A stretch of DNA of 64,000 nt from Tupaia tana (Eukaryota; Chordata; Mammalia; Scandentia; Tupaiidae). Position numbers and translations under genes: made by a program. Below, in pieces: positions 10,580-22,739 of the stretch (position 1 is the stretch's first letter; each line of letters begins with the position of its first letter). Location of the stretch: NCBI GenBank assembly GCA_026018925.1, contig JAKSZU010000009.1, positions 72,016,041 through 72,080,040 of the forward strand, read 5' to 3'. Below the pieces are notes generated by a model, which was given only the letters and a program-made list of their open reading frames with translations, was not told where the DNA came from and searched no databases.

Positions 10580-13500
10580 TAATGTTTACTCTTATCTATG
10601 ATACCATTTGAGGCAGACAATATAATAAAAGTAGTTTAGCATAAAGAAGCAATTGAAAGCTTTGTTTATACTTTTATTGTTGATTCATGTATTTATGTAT
10701 TTATTTTGCATAAGAGATTTCTATGCAAACTATAAATTAAGAGTCTGCCTATGAGGGACAGTGAAAAAAAAGGGATGAAAATCATAGAAATTTTGTGGCA
10801 TAAAAAAAAAGGAAAGCACTTTTCTTTCCATCTGTTCTATTACACATATCATTTGAGCTCTCTTAGTACAACATTCACCTCCTAAGCATGCCTGAAAGTT
10901 ACAATACCCTATTTATTTCTATGATTAGTTGATGTATACCTATCTTTTTCACTAGACAGACACTCCATGTTTTTTAATGTAGAAGTGGAAAATTCAGGTT
11001 ATCAGGGCCATATTCGCCGCTTCGAAAAGAATGAGTAGCAAATATTATGTAGTAATAAATAATATTTCTTTTCAATGTACCATAGTGCTATTATAATTTC
11101 TCACCATTAGAACCATTTCTTTGTCTTGAACATTGTTTTTTATTCATTCTTACAATCTAGACATTAATGCTCACAAACACATGAGAGAGGATTTTTTATC
11201 TAAAACAATCCTCTTGTGAAGAGAGCATTGAGAAACACAAGAGGCTTTATTCTCCATTTCATAAGCTAAAGAATGCTAGCTATAGTCTTCATTTATTGAA
11301 TGATTTATTGGTGTACATAGTTACCTCAACGCGGGTGGGTTTTGTCCCCAATATTTAGTTGCTAAAACTGATGTTTTAGCTAAGTGATTTCCACAGGGTC
11401 ACACAGGTAGTAAATGTTGGACTTCATCATTTTAGATACTCCTCTCTTCTTACTCTCTTCCTATACAATCTCATTCACTCTCATCTAGATGCCAATGACT
11501 TAAAGCTCTTCTATCTTGTACACCTCTCATCATTCATCATCTAGTTATTATCATTGTGGCCAGTTAGAGAAATATTCTGGAAGTTTCACAGGATGTAGGC
11601 CAGAACATATATTCTACTACACTTAAATATTAGGATCTTGAAATGCTGCACATGTTTTATTATCTGCTACAAATTTCTCAAGCTAGAGAATTTTATAAAG
11701 TAGAATACTCTTTACTTTTTTTTAAATTATGGCTGATACATCACAGAGCCTGTCTAATGGTTTTAGCTGTCCAGTATGAACATGATGAAAATGACTGGCC
11801 ATTTGACAATGGTGGGTTTAACTGCTTGACAGGGATTGCTCTATCTACAGTATCTGGAAGCACCACTACCTAGAACTAAGCCCCCCTCAAGAAAGTTCTC
11901 CAAGCCTCAAGGAAGCATTAATGGCCAATAGCTCTAACCTAGTATGAAAGAAGTACCTCCTAGAGAAGTAAACATGAAGACAGTGGGCCAGACCTGGATT
12001 TGTCTGTGGCAGGATAGCCTGCCTACTCCCTACTCTTAGAACAACTGATTTCAGGACCATCCATTTCTGGCCTGCATTCTGGGAATCCTTTGATTGCTCA
12101 GAGCATGATATTGTAATTGCACTTCCAGGTATTCAAAATTCCTGAATTTTCCACTTCTACATTCCTTTTCCATCTCTACATTTCTCAGGGTTTGTACAAA
12201 GATGGACAACCCAGGATCACCTGATTCAAAGTTGGTAAAGGCTGGATATCATGATTAGATCAATGTATGATTAGGTAGACATTAGGTAGATGAAATACCC
12301 ACTAGTCCAGAAGGTCATCTGACCTCTCATTCTATTATCACTAAGGGACAATTGGCTCATTTCACAGGTTATTAAAAAAATCACTATGTGGATTTTTTTT
12401 TAATGAAAAGGTCTTTTACATATGTTGTTCTTCCTGTCATTACTGGTAGCCAAAAGTTCCAGTTTCATTAATATTTTTGCTCATCTGGTAGGAAATGATG
12501 GAGTTAACGATCTGCAATCAGAAGTTGATCACTATTACTAGACTATCTGTGTAACTTCCTACATATAGTTCAATTAATCACTATTCTCTGAGAAGGTCTC
12601 ACTCATCAGTTTTCAGTCGGTTTGGAGTGGGATATGCTATTTGGCCACCCAAAGAAGTTACTGGCTGACAGACTGCCTCTGTGCACAAGTTGGTCATGGC
12701 CTGAGACAGATATCTGCCTCCTTCTTTCTATAGGCAGAGTCTATAGGACATCAGTCCTCTGTCTTTGTGCTTGAGGGAGACTATTGGATGGAATCTATGT
12801 TATCCTCAACCCCACACCCCAATATCACAAAATTTATTGTTTTTCTATCAGCTAGTGTGGCATTTTTATGGGACAAATACCACACAGTGAAACATTTTAC
12901 CATAATGCAGAAAGTGTTTTGTTTGTTTGTTTTCAGCCTTTACAGAGGGTTCCAATAAGGATACATACAGATATATAGCTACATGGGTTTATACTTATCT
13001 GAGAGATGAGGAAATCTGCTGCGGCAGCAAGGATTTGAGTAGAATATAAACCATACTTTCATCTTGGCACAGAGATTTGAGCTCTGAGAAGTCTAGGATC
13101 TCAATGCCCTTTTATCCATCATAGATAGGTCCTTCTGAAATTAGTCAACAGTTCAGGTTCATTGCATGATAGTTGTTTGAGCAAGAGGCTGAAATTTATA
13201 AAAATTCAGGATACTATTCCACTTTACTCTTTTCCCACCCATTGACTTTGCTTCTTTGGTTACATATTGGTAGAAAGTACTGAAAGAGGTTGCTTTTCAA
13301 GGCACTTAGGATATTCTATCTGCACGCAGAGGCTTATGGAAAGCAAAGTTGGGTGGAGGGATAACAAGTGGTGTACTTCTCTTTTTCTGAGGGACAGGTG
13401 ACATGGAACTTTTTTCCTTGCTTATCTGTAAATAGTACCATTATTTCTAGAGTGTTAACTGTAGTCCAGTCATCATTCTAAACTACTTGTATGCAATATC

Positions 13501-14824
13501 TAATTCAATCCTTCAACAACCTTCTAAGATAAGCTAATTTTAATCATGTTTTAAAAGGGAGGACTCTGAGCCCCAGCAAGTGAAGTAACCATCCAACAAC
13601 TAATAAGTTTCAGATCACAGGCCCTCAGCAACTCATGCTCCTATAACTATCACATTGTTCCATGAAATGCAAACTCTGGATTTATCTGTAAAATTGTTCT
13701 CTGACTTTAATCACAAAACTTAAAACTAGATGTTCTATGTCAATGTCCTAGAAATGGAAATCTTTCACATATGTGAAAATCAGAACCTTAGGGAGGGAAT
13801 CAGACAGTGAGCAGTTGATAAGGGCAGTGCCAGTTGCTTCAGCCTCACCTCTGCAAATATATAGTGAGCACTATCTGTGAGGCAAGCTCATTCTGCAGCA
13901 CAATTGTGTTACCTGGATATTGAGATTCGGTTTGTGGACATAAGCCTTATGGCTAAAGGGCCAGGGAGAGGAAATTTGTCAGCAATGACATAAACACTGG
14001 TGAGAATTCTAAAAAGAGTTAGCAATTTAGTTGCATAAAGTGGGGAAATGAAGATAATTGGTTGGTGGGAAGAAAGGAACCTATCAGAACTGTGACTGGA
14101 ACATAAAATTTTAATTTATTCAATAAATTTGTATGCCATCAAGTAGACTGAAGTCTTTTTGGTTTTAGTATAGTTTTTCTTTTTACCAACTCAGAACAAA
14201 AGTAATATCTTAAAGTACGAGGAAATGGATGATCAACAGATCGTTTTTGCTCAGTGTTTTGGTTCAAAGTTTACAAAGAACTGTCACAAGAGATAAACTC
14301 TCAATGACAGACTGGTGTTTAAATAGCAGTGGGGAAATAACTACATACTTTTTGAAGACAGATTTAAAAGGGGAAGATATTCAGTTGTCACATCATGGGT
14401 CGCATTAATAACACATTCTTTAACTTTAAAACTCTATTATCACTTAGCGTCTAACATTTCTTACCATGAGACTAGACAAAAAGTAGTGCCTTTCTAATGA
14501 CCCTCTTGATTCAGGAATTTTTAATAATGATAAAGTCCCTGAATGTAAGAGATATTATATCTCCTGGGTTTTTGTTTTGTTGTTGTTGTTGTTGTTGTTT
14601 TTGTTTTGTTTTGTTTTCAGGCTGAGGATATTTACACTATTATCTGTATAGTTAAGGAAATCTTTTCTTATAGTTTGAGCAGGAGGAGTTGGAAAGGGAA
14701 GATTTTCCAAACATGAAACATTCGAGTTAAGTTGTAGATTATAGTTATATCTTTTGTTGGAAAAGTTACAACACGTTTTTCTATGCAAAAATGTGTTATG
14801 ACTTTTCCAATGACCCAATATATT
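10580..14824. other. 4.2 kb with no recognised gene or recent repeat
   Basis: I see no supported gene here. Open frames are short and in low-complexity contexts. The stretch at about 13430-13650 ('gaggactctgagcccc', 'catccaacaac') has the flavour of an ancient MIR/L2 repeat. The parts at 11640-12960 could be decayed LTR-retrotransposon interior, but nothing decisive is visible. A small CpG-containing patch at 11013-11026 stands out from its AT-rich surroundings. A (GTT)n run lies at about 14577-14600. Confidence 0.5.
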
Positions 14825-14839
14825 CATTAACTGCGTTTT
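14825..14839. repeat. Target-site duplication of copy B, left
   Basis: The 15-bp sequence 'cattaactgcgtttt' is repeated exactly at 17960-17974 and brackets the element between them. This is direct evidence of an L1-type (target-primed) insertion. Confidence 0.95.
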
Positions 14840-15835
14840 TCTTTTTTTTTTATTTGCATTCATTCTCTGAACATCATTACAGCATACAAAATGAGATTTT
14901 CCATCCAAATTACACTATATATTGTCTCAATCAAGCACATCAACAAGCATGTTATTGTCAGCAAATGATCTTCCATTTCTTGTCTTCTGTATGTTTTGCT
15001 TTTTTCCCCCCATCCTAGATTCTCTATCTCTTACCCTCTGCCATCTCCCACTCTCCTCCCACAGTCTCTGGTATCTATGTTTGCTTTCTATACTGTTTTC
15101 TCCTCACATTTTATTGTAACGCCAAAGACCCTAATCAATCCAAATACCCTCATAGCAAACACAGGTGATATCCACATTTCCATGAACACAAGTCTTACTT
15201 TACGCATCCTATAAAGTAGCACCTAGCTGTGGCTACATATCCTACTGCAGTCATTGAATAGATATATATTTTTTTTTCTGAAACTTTTTTTTTTGTAACT
15301 CAATTTACATTCCTTCCCTAAGCTTCATCACAGCATACAAAATGCAATCTCCCATCCAGTACACACTGCATAGTGATACAATCATGAACATTACAAAAAA
15401 AAATTTCCATTACTAGTTCCTAGAATTACTTCCACCCCTCTTTCTGACCCTCTGTCCCTTCCCACCCTCCTCTCACACCACCTCCGGTGTCTACAATTGT
15501 CCTTCATTCCCTTCCCACCCACGTTGCATTGATCACACAATTTCCTACATAATCTAACTACTTTCAATGGTGAGTTCACTCATTACTACTAAGAAAACCA
15601 GTTATAACTTAACTCAAAGAAATGCCAAGGAACTTTGCTTAAAGCCAGGAAACAAGTTAGGATTCTGTTCAAATGGAAGGTGCATGAACCTATCAGTCTC
15701 ATGTACTTTTATCTTCTGTTCTGGTTCAATTTTCCTGATTAAATTCTGGGATATAATATTCAAATTCAGACTTGTCCCTCTGATTAAGTTGGTCACTTTC
15801 ATAGTTTTTGGACTCTTATTTCCGTGTGTCTGTGT

Positions 15836-16837
15836 TTAATTTTCTTGATACAGCACACCCTTGAGAACTTCTTGGAGATCTGGTCTGGTGCTGGTAAATT
15901 CTTTCAGGTTTTGTTTATCTGAGAATGTTCTTGTCTTTTCTTCCCACCTGAAAGATAATCTTGCCGGGTACAGTATTCTTGGCTGAAATTGCTTCTCTCG
16001 TAACACTTTGAATATATTTTCCCATTCTCTCCTCGCTCACATTGTTTCCGATGAGAGATCTGCTGTTAGCCTGATGGGATGTCCTTTGTAGGTAACTTGA
16101 TGTTTCTCTCTTGCCAATCTTAGTATCTTGTCTTTGTCTGCGGTTTTGGTCAACCTGGCTATAATGTGTCTTGGAGAAGATCTTCTTGGGTTGATTCTAT
16201 TTGGGGTCCTTTGTATTTCCTGGGACTGGATCTTCGAATGCCTCTCTAGGTTTGGAAAGTTTTCTTGCAGGATTTCATGGAATAGATTATCAATGCCCTT
16301 ATGGGTCTCTTCACCTTCTGGAATGCCAATTATCCGGATATTTGGACGTTTGATGGTATCCAGTACTTCTCGCATATCATTCTCAAATTTTTGAGCCATT
16401 TTCTCAGTCTTCGTGGTGGACTTTTCTAAGCCAGCCATTTTCTCTTCTACATCTGAGATTCTATTTTCTGAATGATCTAGTCTGCTTTTAATACTTTCAA
16501 GGGAGATTTTGACTTCTTGTATTATAGACTTGATCTCTAGCAGTTCCGTTTGAGTCTTTTGTAAAGTGTGTAATTCCTCTTTTAGATCTTGCAAGAATTT
16601 CCTCATCTCCTGGAACTCAGCAACTTCTTTCTCCTTTCTCTTTAGCAGTTCATTATCTCTCTTTTCTTCCATCTCTGTTAGCTTCGACATTACGAATGCT
16701 CTAAATTCCTTATCAGACATTTCCATGACTTTCACCGAACTGCTTGTGGATGAAGGAGAGTTACTCTTTTCCATTGGAGGAGAGGTATTTTCTCGTTTTC
16801 CCATATTTCTCGTGATCCGACAGTGATTTCTTGTCAT
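15836..16837 (-). pseudogene. L1-type ORF1 of copy B, one premature stop
   Basis: There are 334 codons including the terminal stop, the same length as intact ORF1 in copy C. The frame is open for 266 codons, hits TGA at 16039-16037, then stays open in the same frame to TAA at 15838-15836. Copy C has CGA at this codon (after ACAATG), so the lesion is a single C-to-T change at a CpG. Domains: charged N-terminus (about 1-50), coiled coil (about 50-155), RRM-like domain (about 157-245, with the RPNIRIIGIPEG core), then the C-terminal domain. The truncated product would keep coiled coil and RRM but lose part of the RNA-binding C-terminal domain. Confidence 0.92.
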
Positions 16838-17355
16838 CTGATGAATGGCGTGTTTCTTTCAAATTCTTGAAGTTAAGCCTCAATGTTCAGGAGCAAGCAG
16901 ATAGAGGTGTTCTAGAATCGGATTGCTGTTCTGTAGTGATAACTGGTGAAGCAGATTCAGTAGATATTGGGTGGAGAGACAAGAAAAAGGAAAATGAAAA
17001 AGAGAGAGAGAAACAACAACAAAAAGAGAGAAAAAAGAGAAAAAGAAATAAAAAATTATAATTGCTTTTCTTTTTTTTTTTTAAAGAAAAAAATCACAAA
17101 ATAGAAAATATCTAGTTCCCAGTATCCATGTGGATTCTTCTCAGAGAATGGCTCAACTCTCCTGCCTGGGAGAAAGGAGCAGAAGGGCTTATTAACAAAA
17201 CAAAAGATGGAGCTGAGAGCCAGAGAGAAATTCTACCTTTAAAAAAATCGTAAAAAGGAAAAATTACCAAAAAAAAATGAGGAGACAGGAGCAGAGAGAG
17301 ACAGAGACCTCAGAGACACAGGGACAGGGATAGAAGGCCAGAGGGGCTCCCTACC

Positions 17356-17959
17356 ACACTAGCTTTGCTTGCTGGAGGGTGAATTATGAGTAGAAAATCT
17401 TCATTTCTCCTGTGCCTGAAATATCTAGTTCCCAGTATCCATGTGGATTCTTCTCAGAGAATGGCTCAACTCTCCTGCCACACTAGCTTTGCTTGCTGGA
17501 GGGTGAATTATGAGTAGAAAATCTTCATTTCTCCTGTGCCTGAAATATCTAGTTCCCAGTATCCATGTGGATTCTTCTCAGAGAATGGCTCAACTCTCCT
17601 GCCACACTAGCTTTGCTTGCTGGAGGCTGAATTATGAGTAGAAAATCTTCATTTCTCCTGTGCCTGAAATATCTAGTTCCCAGTATCCATGTGGATTCTT
17701 CTCAGAGAATGGCTCAACTCTCCTGCCACACTAGCTTTGCTTGCTGGAGGCTGAATTATGAGTAGAAAATCTTCATTTCTCCTGTGCCTGAAATATCTAG
17801 TTCCCAGTATCCATGTGGATTCTTCTCAGAGAATGGCTCAACTCTCCTGCCACACTAGCTTTGCTTGCTGGAGGCTGAATTATGAGTAGAAAATCTTCAT
17901 TTCTCCTGTGCCTGAAATATCTAGTTCCCAGTATCCATGTGGATTCTTCTCAGAGAATC
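17356..17959 (-). promoter_or_regulatory. Tandem 124-bp monomer array, 5' end of copy B
   Basis: The word 'gaaatatctagttcccag' recurs at 17418, 17542, 17666, 17790 and 17914, an exact 124-bp period, giving four full units plus partial units at each end. A further partial unit sits at 17105-17178, next to the leader. Copy C has two such units at a 125-bp period, and copies A and D have related, more diverged units. Its location at the very 5' end of an L1 relative parallels the promoter monomers of mouse L1 families. Promoter activity is inferred from position and analogy only. Confidence 0.85.
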
Positions 17960-17974
17960 CATTAACTGCGTTTT
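17960..17974. repeat. Target-site duplication of copy B, right
   Basis: Exact copy of 14825-14839. Confidence 0.95.
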
Positions 17975-18057
17975 CAGTAATACCTTATAAATGAGGATAC
18001 CAAGAAAGTATAGGAGTTAACTAATATGTTGATGCTGTTATAAAAAAATATATTCAC

Positions 18058-18302
18058 AGGGCTGACCCTGTAGCCTGGTGGTTAAGGGAGCTGGATCCCA
18101 CATGGCAAACCATGGTTTGAATCTTGGCCTTGGTGGCTTGAAAATATGTTGGACAAATGTGCACGTGTTTCCCAAATCCCAATAGAATAGAGAAATGAAG
18201 AAGGAGGGATTGTAGCATGGGTACACCTCATTGGGGATCCTTTCTTTCTGCCCCCGCCTGCCATATCTTTTTCTGGTGAGCACATGTGCCCTCTGACAAT
18301 TA

Positions 18303-18341
<39 letters not shown>

Positions 18342-18345
18342 AATA
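18058..18345 (+). mobile_element. tRNA-derived SINE, divergent long variant
   Basis: The head 'tagcctggtggttaagg' with B-box-like 'ggtttgaatct' is followed by a body related to, but distinct from, the common long type, and an (AAAT)n tail at about 18302-18343. It carries many differences and is probably old. Confidence 0.75.
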
Positions 18346-18457
18346 TTTATAGTTATGCTACCATGTTATTCATGATTTAATTTTATGATATTAAAAGTAA
18401 ACCACAAGCAATAAAAGAATATGTTTAGTTCTAATTAGGTTACATTATGCTTTTTAT

Positions 18458-18729
18458 TTATTTTATTTAATTTATATATTTTTGAGAGAGATTTTTGCTA
18501 TGGGGTGTATTTTCTTGATGGAGAGACAGAGAGACATAAAGCAGGAAATCATCCCCTAGTGGGGATGGCCACACTGCAATCTCTTCTCTTCCAGTCTTGT
18601 CTTGTGATTTTGGGGAGACATAAACGTACATGTGCCCAGGATGAATTTCAAGTCACTGTGTCTGGGACTTGAACTGTGGTTGACTATGTGAGAGTCCGGT
18701 GCCTTAACCACTATGACACCTGCTGGCCC
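18458..18729 (-). mobile_element. tRNA-derived SINE, long type
   Basis: Minus-strand long-type copy: low end 'gagagagatttttgctatg', high end 'cacctgctggcccc'. The flanks 'acattatgctttt' and 'acattacactttt' are probably a TSD with two changes. Confidence 0.85.
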
Positions 18730-18744
18730 CACATTACACTTTTA

Positions 18745-19312
18745 AACAGTGCTCTACCTTCTTTTGTGATCATAACACAGGAATGGGAAGAGGCTTATCC
18801 TGATTTATGCTAATTTTCATGTTTGGCCATCTTGTAACCTGTGGTTTGCATTTATGGCTTATGATCATGTCCACCTATTTATCAATATTTCTTAGTTTTC
18901 AATCATCAGTTGCAAGATTTTATTGACTATAGATCTTCTTTTTGGTGACCCGATAACTAAAATATGATAAACGGACAAGTTATACATGTAGTAAAACAGA
19001 AGTCATGGAGAGTATTTGTTCACCCATTCATATATTCATTCATGTATTCAAGCATTATTTGATTTATATTGTACGCCCAATGTTTTTACCAAGCAATGTT
19101 AACAATAGGAAGAAAAATAGCAAATTCAAAAAAGTCCCTCTGCCTAAGTCTCTAACAAAAGAGGTAACTTTTTTCTTTTTATCTTTAATATTTTTTCAGT
19201 TAGCCATTTTTTATTAAAACATCAATAAATTAGTCTCCATTCAATTCCAATTAATTCTTAATACAGATTATGTATTATCATTTCCATAAACATTAATTTA
19301 CCTAACTTGTTC
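18745..19312. other. No recognised feature
   Basis: AT-rich sequence. The open frame at 19005-19217 is short, has no family resemblance and lies in low-complexity context, so I do not call a gene. Confidence 0.5.
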
Positions 19313-19440
19313 ATTTTATTTTATTTTTTATTTTTTATATTTTTATTTATTTACATTTAATCACATAAATCTTTACAGTGTACAGTTTTTTTTTTCAGCA
19401 TGAATGCTATGCATATTAGTCAAGATAAAGATATTTCTAT
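19313..19440 (-). mobile_element. L1 3'-end fragment
   Basis: Reverse-complemented, this matches the last 130 bases of the 3' UTR of the L1 at 57248-62743 (words like 'atatgcat' followed by 'tgtaatacactataaag' equivalents and 'gattcaatgtaa'), with an A/T-rich tail at the low end. It is a strongly 5'-truncated insertion. Confidence 0.7.
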
Positions 19441-19565
19441 AGGGAGCTGGTAGGTGATGTGGTGGTTGTGGTGCTTTCCCACTTTCCCTCTCTCTCTCTC
19501 TGGCCAAAATAATAATGTGATTATGAATAAAATTAAACAAAGTAATTCTTTTAAAAAGTATATTA
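19441..19565 (+). mobile_element. Deleted short-type SINE remnant
   Basis: The head fragment 'tggtaggtgatgtggtgg' jumps directly to the CT-rich stretch and the 'ggccaaaataataatg' tail, with most of the tRNA-like head missing. Low but real resemblance to the short type. Confidence 0.5.
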
Positions 19566-19821
19566 CTATACATTTTCATGAGCAAATATCTTCTAATTTT
19601 TTGTCAATTAAATGCACTTTTACTTTTGTTCTTCCCCTTTCCCTTCCCTCCCTTTCATACTAAAATTTTTCACATTATATTCATTCACAAAAGATCTTAA
19701 ACTAAAAATATAGACAAAGCTAAAATCTAGTGACAATTGCACTGTAATTTTCTTCTGAAACATTTTTTTCTCTCTCCATTCCTTCATTTACTAAAGAGAG
19801 GTATAAACAACTAACTTATTT

Positions 19822-19824
<3 letters not shown>

Positions 19825-19870
<46 letters not shown>
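19825..19870 (+). repeat. Poly(A) run of about 46 nt
   Basis: An unbroken A homopolymer. It looks like the tail of a retroposed sequence, but the 250 bases before it match no family I recognise. The run length could also be affected by assembly. Confidence 0.9.
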
Positions 19871-19873
<3 letters not shown>

Positions 19874-20049
19874 GGATAGTCTAATTTGGTCTGTTATTTG
19901 TACAAAGCCCTATAAGAATTCAATTTCTAAAGCAAGGTAACAGATACTATTGTATTATTTAACTTATGCAAATAACAATTCTGCCACAAAATAAGAATGC
20001 TCACAAATATTTTCCAATTGCAGAGGGGTCAGGAAGGGAGAAAAGTATA

Positions 20050-22735
20050 TGTTTCTATTAAAAATAAACATTAACAGATTCCTGAACATATCAACAACTC
20101 AAAAGAAAACAAAAATACTTAAATCTGGCAGACAAAGCATGGAAGAAAATCAGTAATGTTTAGTCAAAAGACAATCAGTAATGTTTAGTCAAAAGTCATA
20201 GAATTTTATTTCACCATTTCAGTCTCATGTAATCTCTCTTTTGTTGAATTTGCAGTGTTACTGTAGTCTGATCTTTCCATTTAAATACTGGAAGTTAACA
20301 TTCAACATTATTATTGATATTTCTGAACTTGTCCCTACCATTAAGTTGGCCATTTTCTTGGTCATTATTTGTTCTCTTATTTCTGTCTTTAGTTTTCCTG
20401 GTATAGCACTCCCTTCAGAACTTCTTGAAGGGACCAGCAGTTAGCGTAATGGCTATGTCACTGGACTCCCACGTGGTCAACCACGGTTCGAGTCTCAGAC
20501 CAAGTGGCTTAAACTCATGCCGGGCGCGTGTGTGTGCGTGCCCAAGATCCCAAGAGGAGAATGGAGGAGAAGGGATTGCAGTGTGGCCATCTCCCCTGGG
20601 GGGTGATTTCTCACTTTCTTTCTCTCTCTGTCTGGCGAGCGCACGTGCCCTATAGCAAAAATCTCTCCAAAAAAATAAATAAATAAATAAATAAATAAAA
20701 TAAATTAAAAGGAAAAAATAAAAGAAAAAGAAAGAAAATAACTTGAAGAGGTGATCTGGAAATTCTTTCCGGTTTTCTTTTTCTGAGAATGTTTTTATTG
20801 TTTCTTACGGTATGAAGTATAATCTTGCCAGACATAGTATTCTTGGCTGAAGTTGTTTTTCACTTAACTCTTTGAATATATTTTCCCATTCCTTCCTCGC
20901 TCACATTGTTTCCAACGAGAGGTTTGATGTTAGCCTAATGGATATCCTTTGAAAGTAATTTGACGTTTCTCTGTTGCCAATTTTACTCTCTTGTCTCTGT
21001 CTATGGTTTTGTTCAATCTGGCTATTATGTGCCTTGAAAAAGATTTTCTTGGGTTGATTCTAGGTGGGGTCCTTTGTATTTCTTGGGTCTGGATATTTGA
21101 ATGTCTCTATAGGTTTGAAAGATTTCCTTCCAGGATTTCATGGACTAGATTATCAATGCCCTTATTAGTTTCTTAAGATTCTGGGATGCCAATTATCTGG
21201 GTATTTGGGCATCTAATGGTATCTAGTATTTCTCATATATTATTCTGATTTTGGGGGGTTATTTTCTCAGTCTTTTTGGCAAATTCTTCTAAGTCAGAGG
21301 TTCTTCTATATCTGAGATTTGATCTTCTGCATGATCTAATCTGCTTTTAATACTTTCAAGGGACATTTTGAGTTCCTGTATTACAACCTTTATCTCTAAA
21401 AGCCCCGTGTGATTCATTTTTATGGTGTGTATTTTCTCTTTCAGATTGTACGAGAACTTCCTCACCTCCTGGAATTCATTGTTTCTTTCCTCCTGCATCT
21501 TCTGGAGTTAGCTGTCTCTCTTCTCTTGCATATCTGTTAGCTTTGTCACTATGAATATTCTAAATTCTTTATCTGACATTTACACAAGTTCCATTGTACT
21601 ATCTGTGGATGATGAAAGGCTGTTCTTTTCCCTTAAGGGAGAGATATTTTATTAGTTTCTCATATTTCTTGTTTCTCTGTGGTGGTTTTTCATTATCTGA
21701 TGGACTATACATTTCTTCCTACTTTCATGTAATGAATTCTGAGCGTTAGAGGTGTCAGGGAGGAGATGACCCGCAATATCTATGCAGTTCTGTTTCCTTG
21801 ATGCTCACCAAGCAACCAGCACTTTTGTTGAAGGAACTGGATATTACAAAGGCCTCCCAGTTTCTAAAGAATAAGTGTACTTGGGCTGAGCTGTGAGGTT
21901 TCAAGGGAGAATTCATAAGTGTGTTCCCACAGAGGAGAGGAGATTAGCTACACTCTCCCTGCAGCTTCATATTTCTCTGTGCAGTTTTTCTTTCTTGATT
22001 TTCAGTCATTTGATGGTATATTCACATTTGGTTAATTTGTTGGAGATTTCCACAACTGTAAGTTCATATGCTTCTCTTCACTGTGAGGTACTCCTATACC
22101 AATTTCTCCTCTGCTACTGTGATTTGCAATGTGGTATCCACAGAAAGTGATTTGAATTCAGATTCATAAAGATGAGTTTCTCCCTTTCTGTAGTAATTCA
22201 GTGAGGGTTGAGGATTTCTATGACCCTAAGTGTATTCAGAAGTTTCGCTACTGTGCACCTAGACCTGTCTGGATGCTCAATGTGTGGAAGCTGAGAAGCA
22301 AGGTGAGAAGGTAAGTTAAAGGAAGTGAAACAAAGGGAAAAAGACAAAATAAAATAAAAAGGGAAAAAATATTTTAAAAAAGACAAAAAATGAAAATCAC
22401 ACAGCACAAAAGGAGCAAGGCCGGGCCTACCTCACATGCACATGGATTCTGAAATTAGCAAGATAAAGAAGAGATCAGAGATAAGAAACAGTACTTACAA
22501 ATTTATATATAAATATATGTATATACACATATATGTATGTATGAAAAATTTCGAGAGAAAGAGAGAGAGAGACAGACAGAGACAAGAAGACAGACCACTC
22601 TACCTTACTTTGCTAGGTGTTAGGCAGGAAGGAGAGCTTTAGAGCAGAGGCTTTTCAGTTAAAGGAGCAGGGCCGGGCCCACTTCAGATGCACATGGATT
22701 CTTGCTTTGCTAGGTGTTGGGCAGGAAGGCTTTAA
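20050..22735 (-). mobile_element. ORF1-only L1 derivative (HAL1-like), older copy E
   Basis: On the minus strand, ORF1-like text runs from about 21690 to about 20750 (open piece 21498-21289 in the coiled coil). It is followed by the ORF1-end/3' UTR text shared with copies A and D, including the 'catgagactga' and 'gctttgt' blocks near 20220-20130. The 5' region up to about 22735 contains a repeated block 'catgcacatggattct' / 'gatgcacatggattct' (22433 and 22686), perhaps an old monomer. A SINE splits it at 20430. A small tandem duplication with 'taatgtttagtcaaaag' lies near 20155-20195. ORF1 is badly broken. The element's edges are approximate. Confidence 0.65.
20430..20735 (+). mobile_element. 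tRNA-derived SINE, long type, in copy E
   Basis: It begins 'ggaccagcagttagcgtaa', with B-box-like 'ggttcgagtct', the family body and a long A-rich tail with (AAAT)n. The flanks share 'cttgaag', a possible short TSD. It interrupts copy E just beyond the end of ORF1. Confidence 0.9.
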
Positions 22736-22739
22736 TGTT

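Larger units (their letters stand above)
14840..17959 (-). mobile_element. ORF1-only L1 derivative (HAL1-like), copy B, full-length with TSD
   Basis: A 3.12-kb element in minus orientation bounded by a perfect 15-bp TSD. From its 5' end (17959) it has a tandem-monomer array, a CT-rich leader, a 333-codon ORF1 (16837-15836) with one stop, and a 3' UTR with two related modules (about 15540-15290 and 15100-14845) ending in an A-rich tail. There is no ORF2 apart from about 60 bases resembling the ORF2 start. It is almost the same as copy C in the parts I compared by eye, so both are probably recent. It cannot move without an outside reverse transcriptase. Confidence 0.93.

Noticed and set aside
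10990..11100. Possible terminal coding exon on minus ending GPDNLNFPLLH
   Set aside because: No acceptor in a phase that fits exon 3, and the preceding codons are AT-rich filler.
11640..12960. Possible retroviral interior sequence
   Set aside because: Some phrases look LTR-retrotransposon-like, but there is no recognisable motif, LTR pair or open frame.
17356..17959. Read as a satellite or VNTR
   Set aside because: The array ends exactly at the copy B TSD and its units recur at the 5' ends of other copies, so it belongs to the element.
17356..17959. Read as a CRISPR array
   Set aside because: Units are contiguous 124-bp copies without unique spacers, in a mammalian genome.
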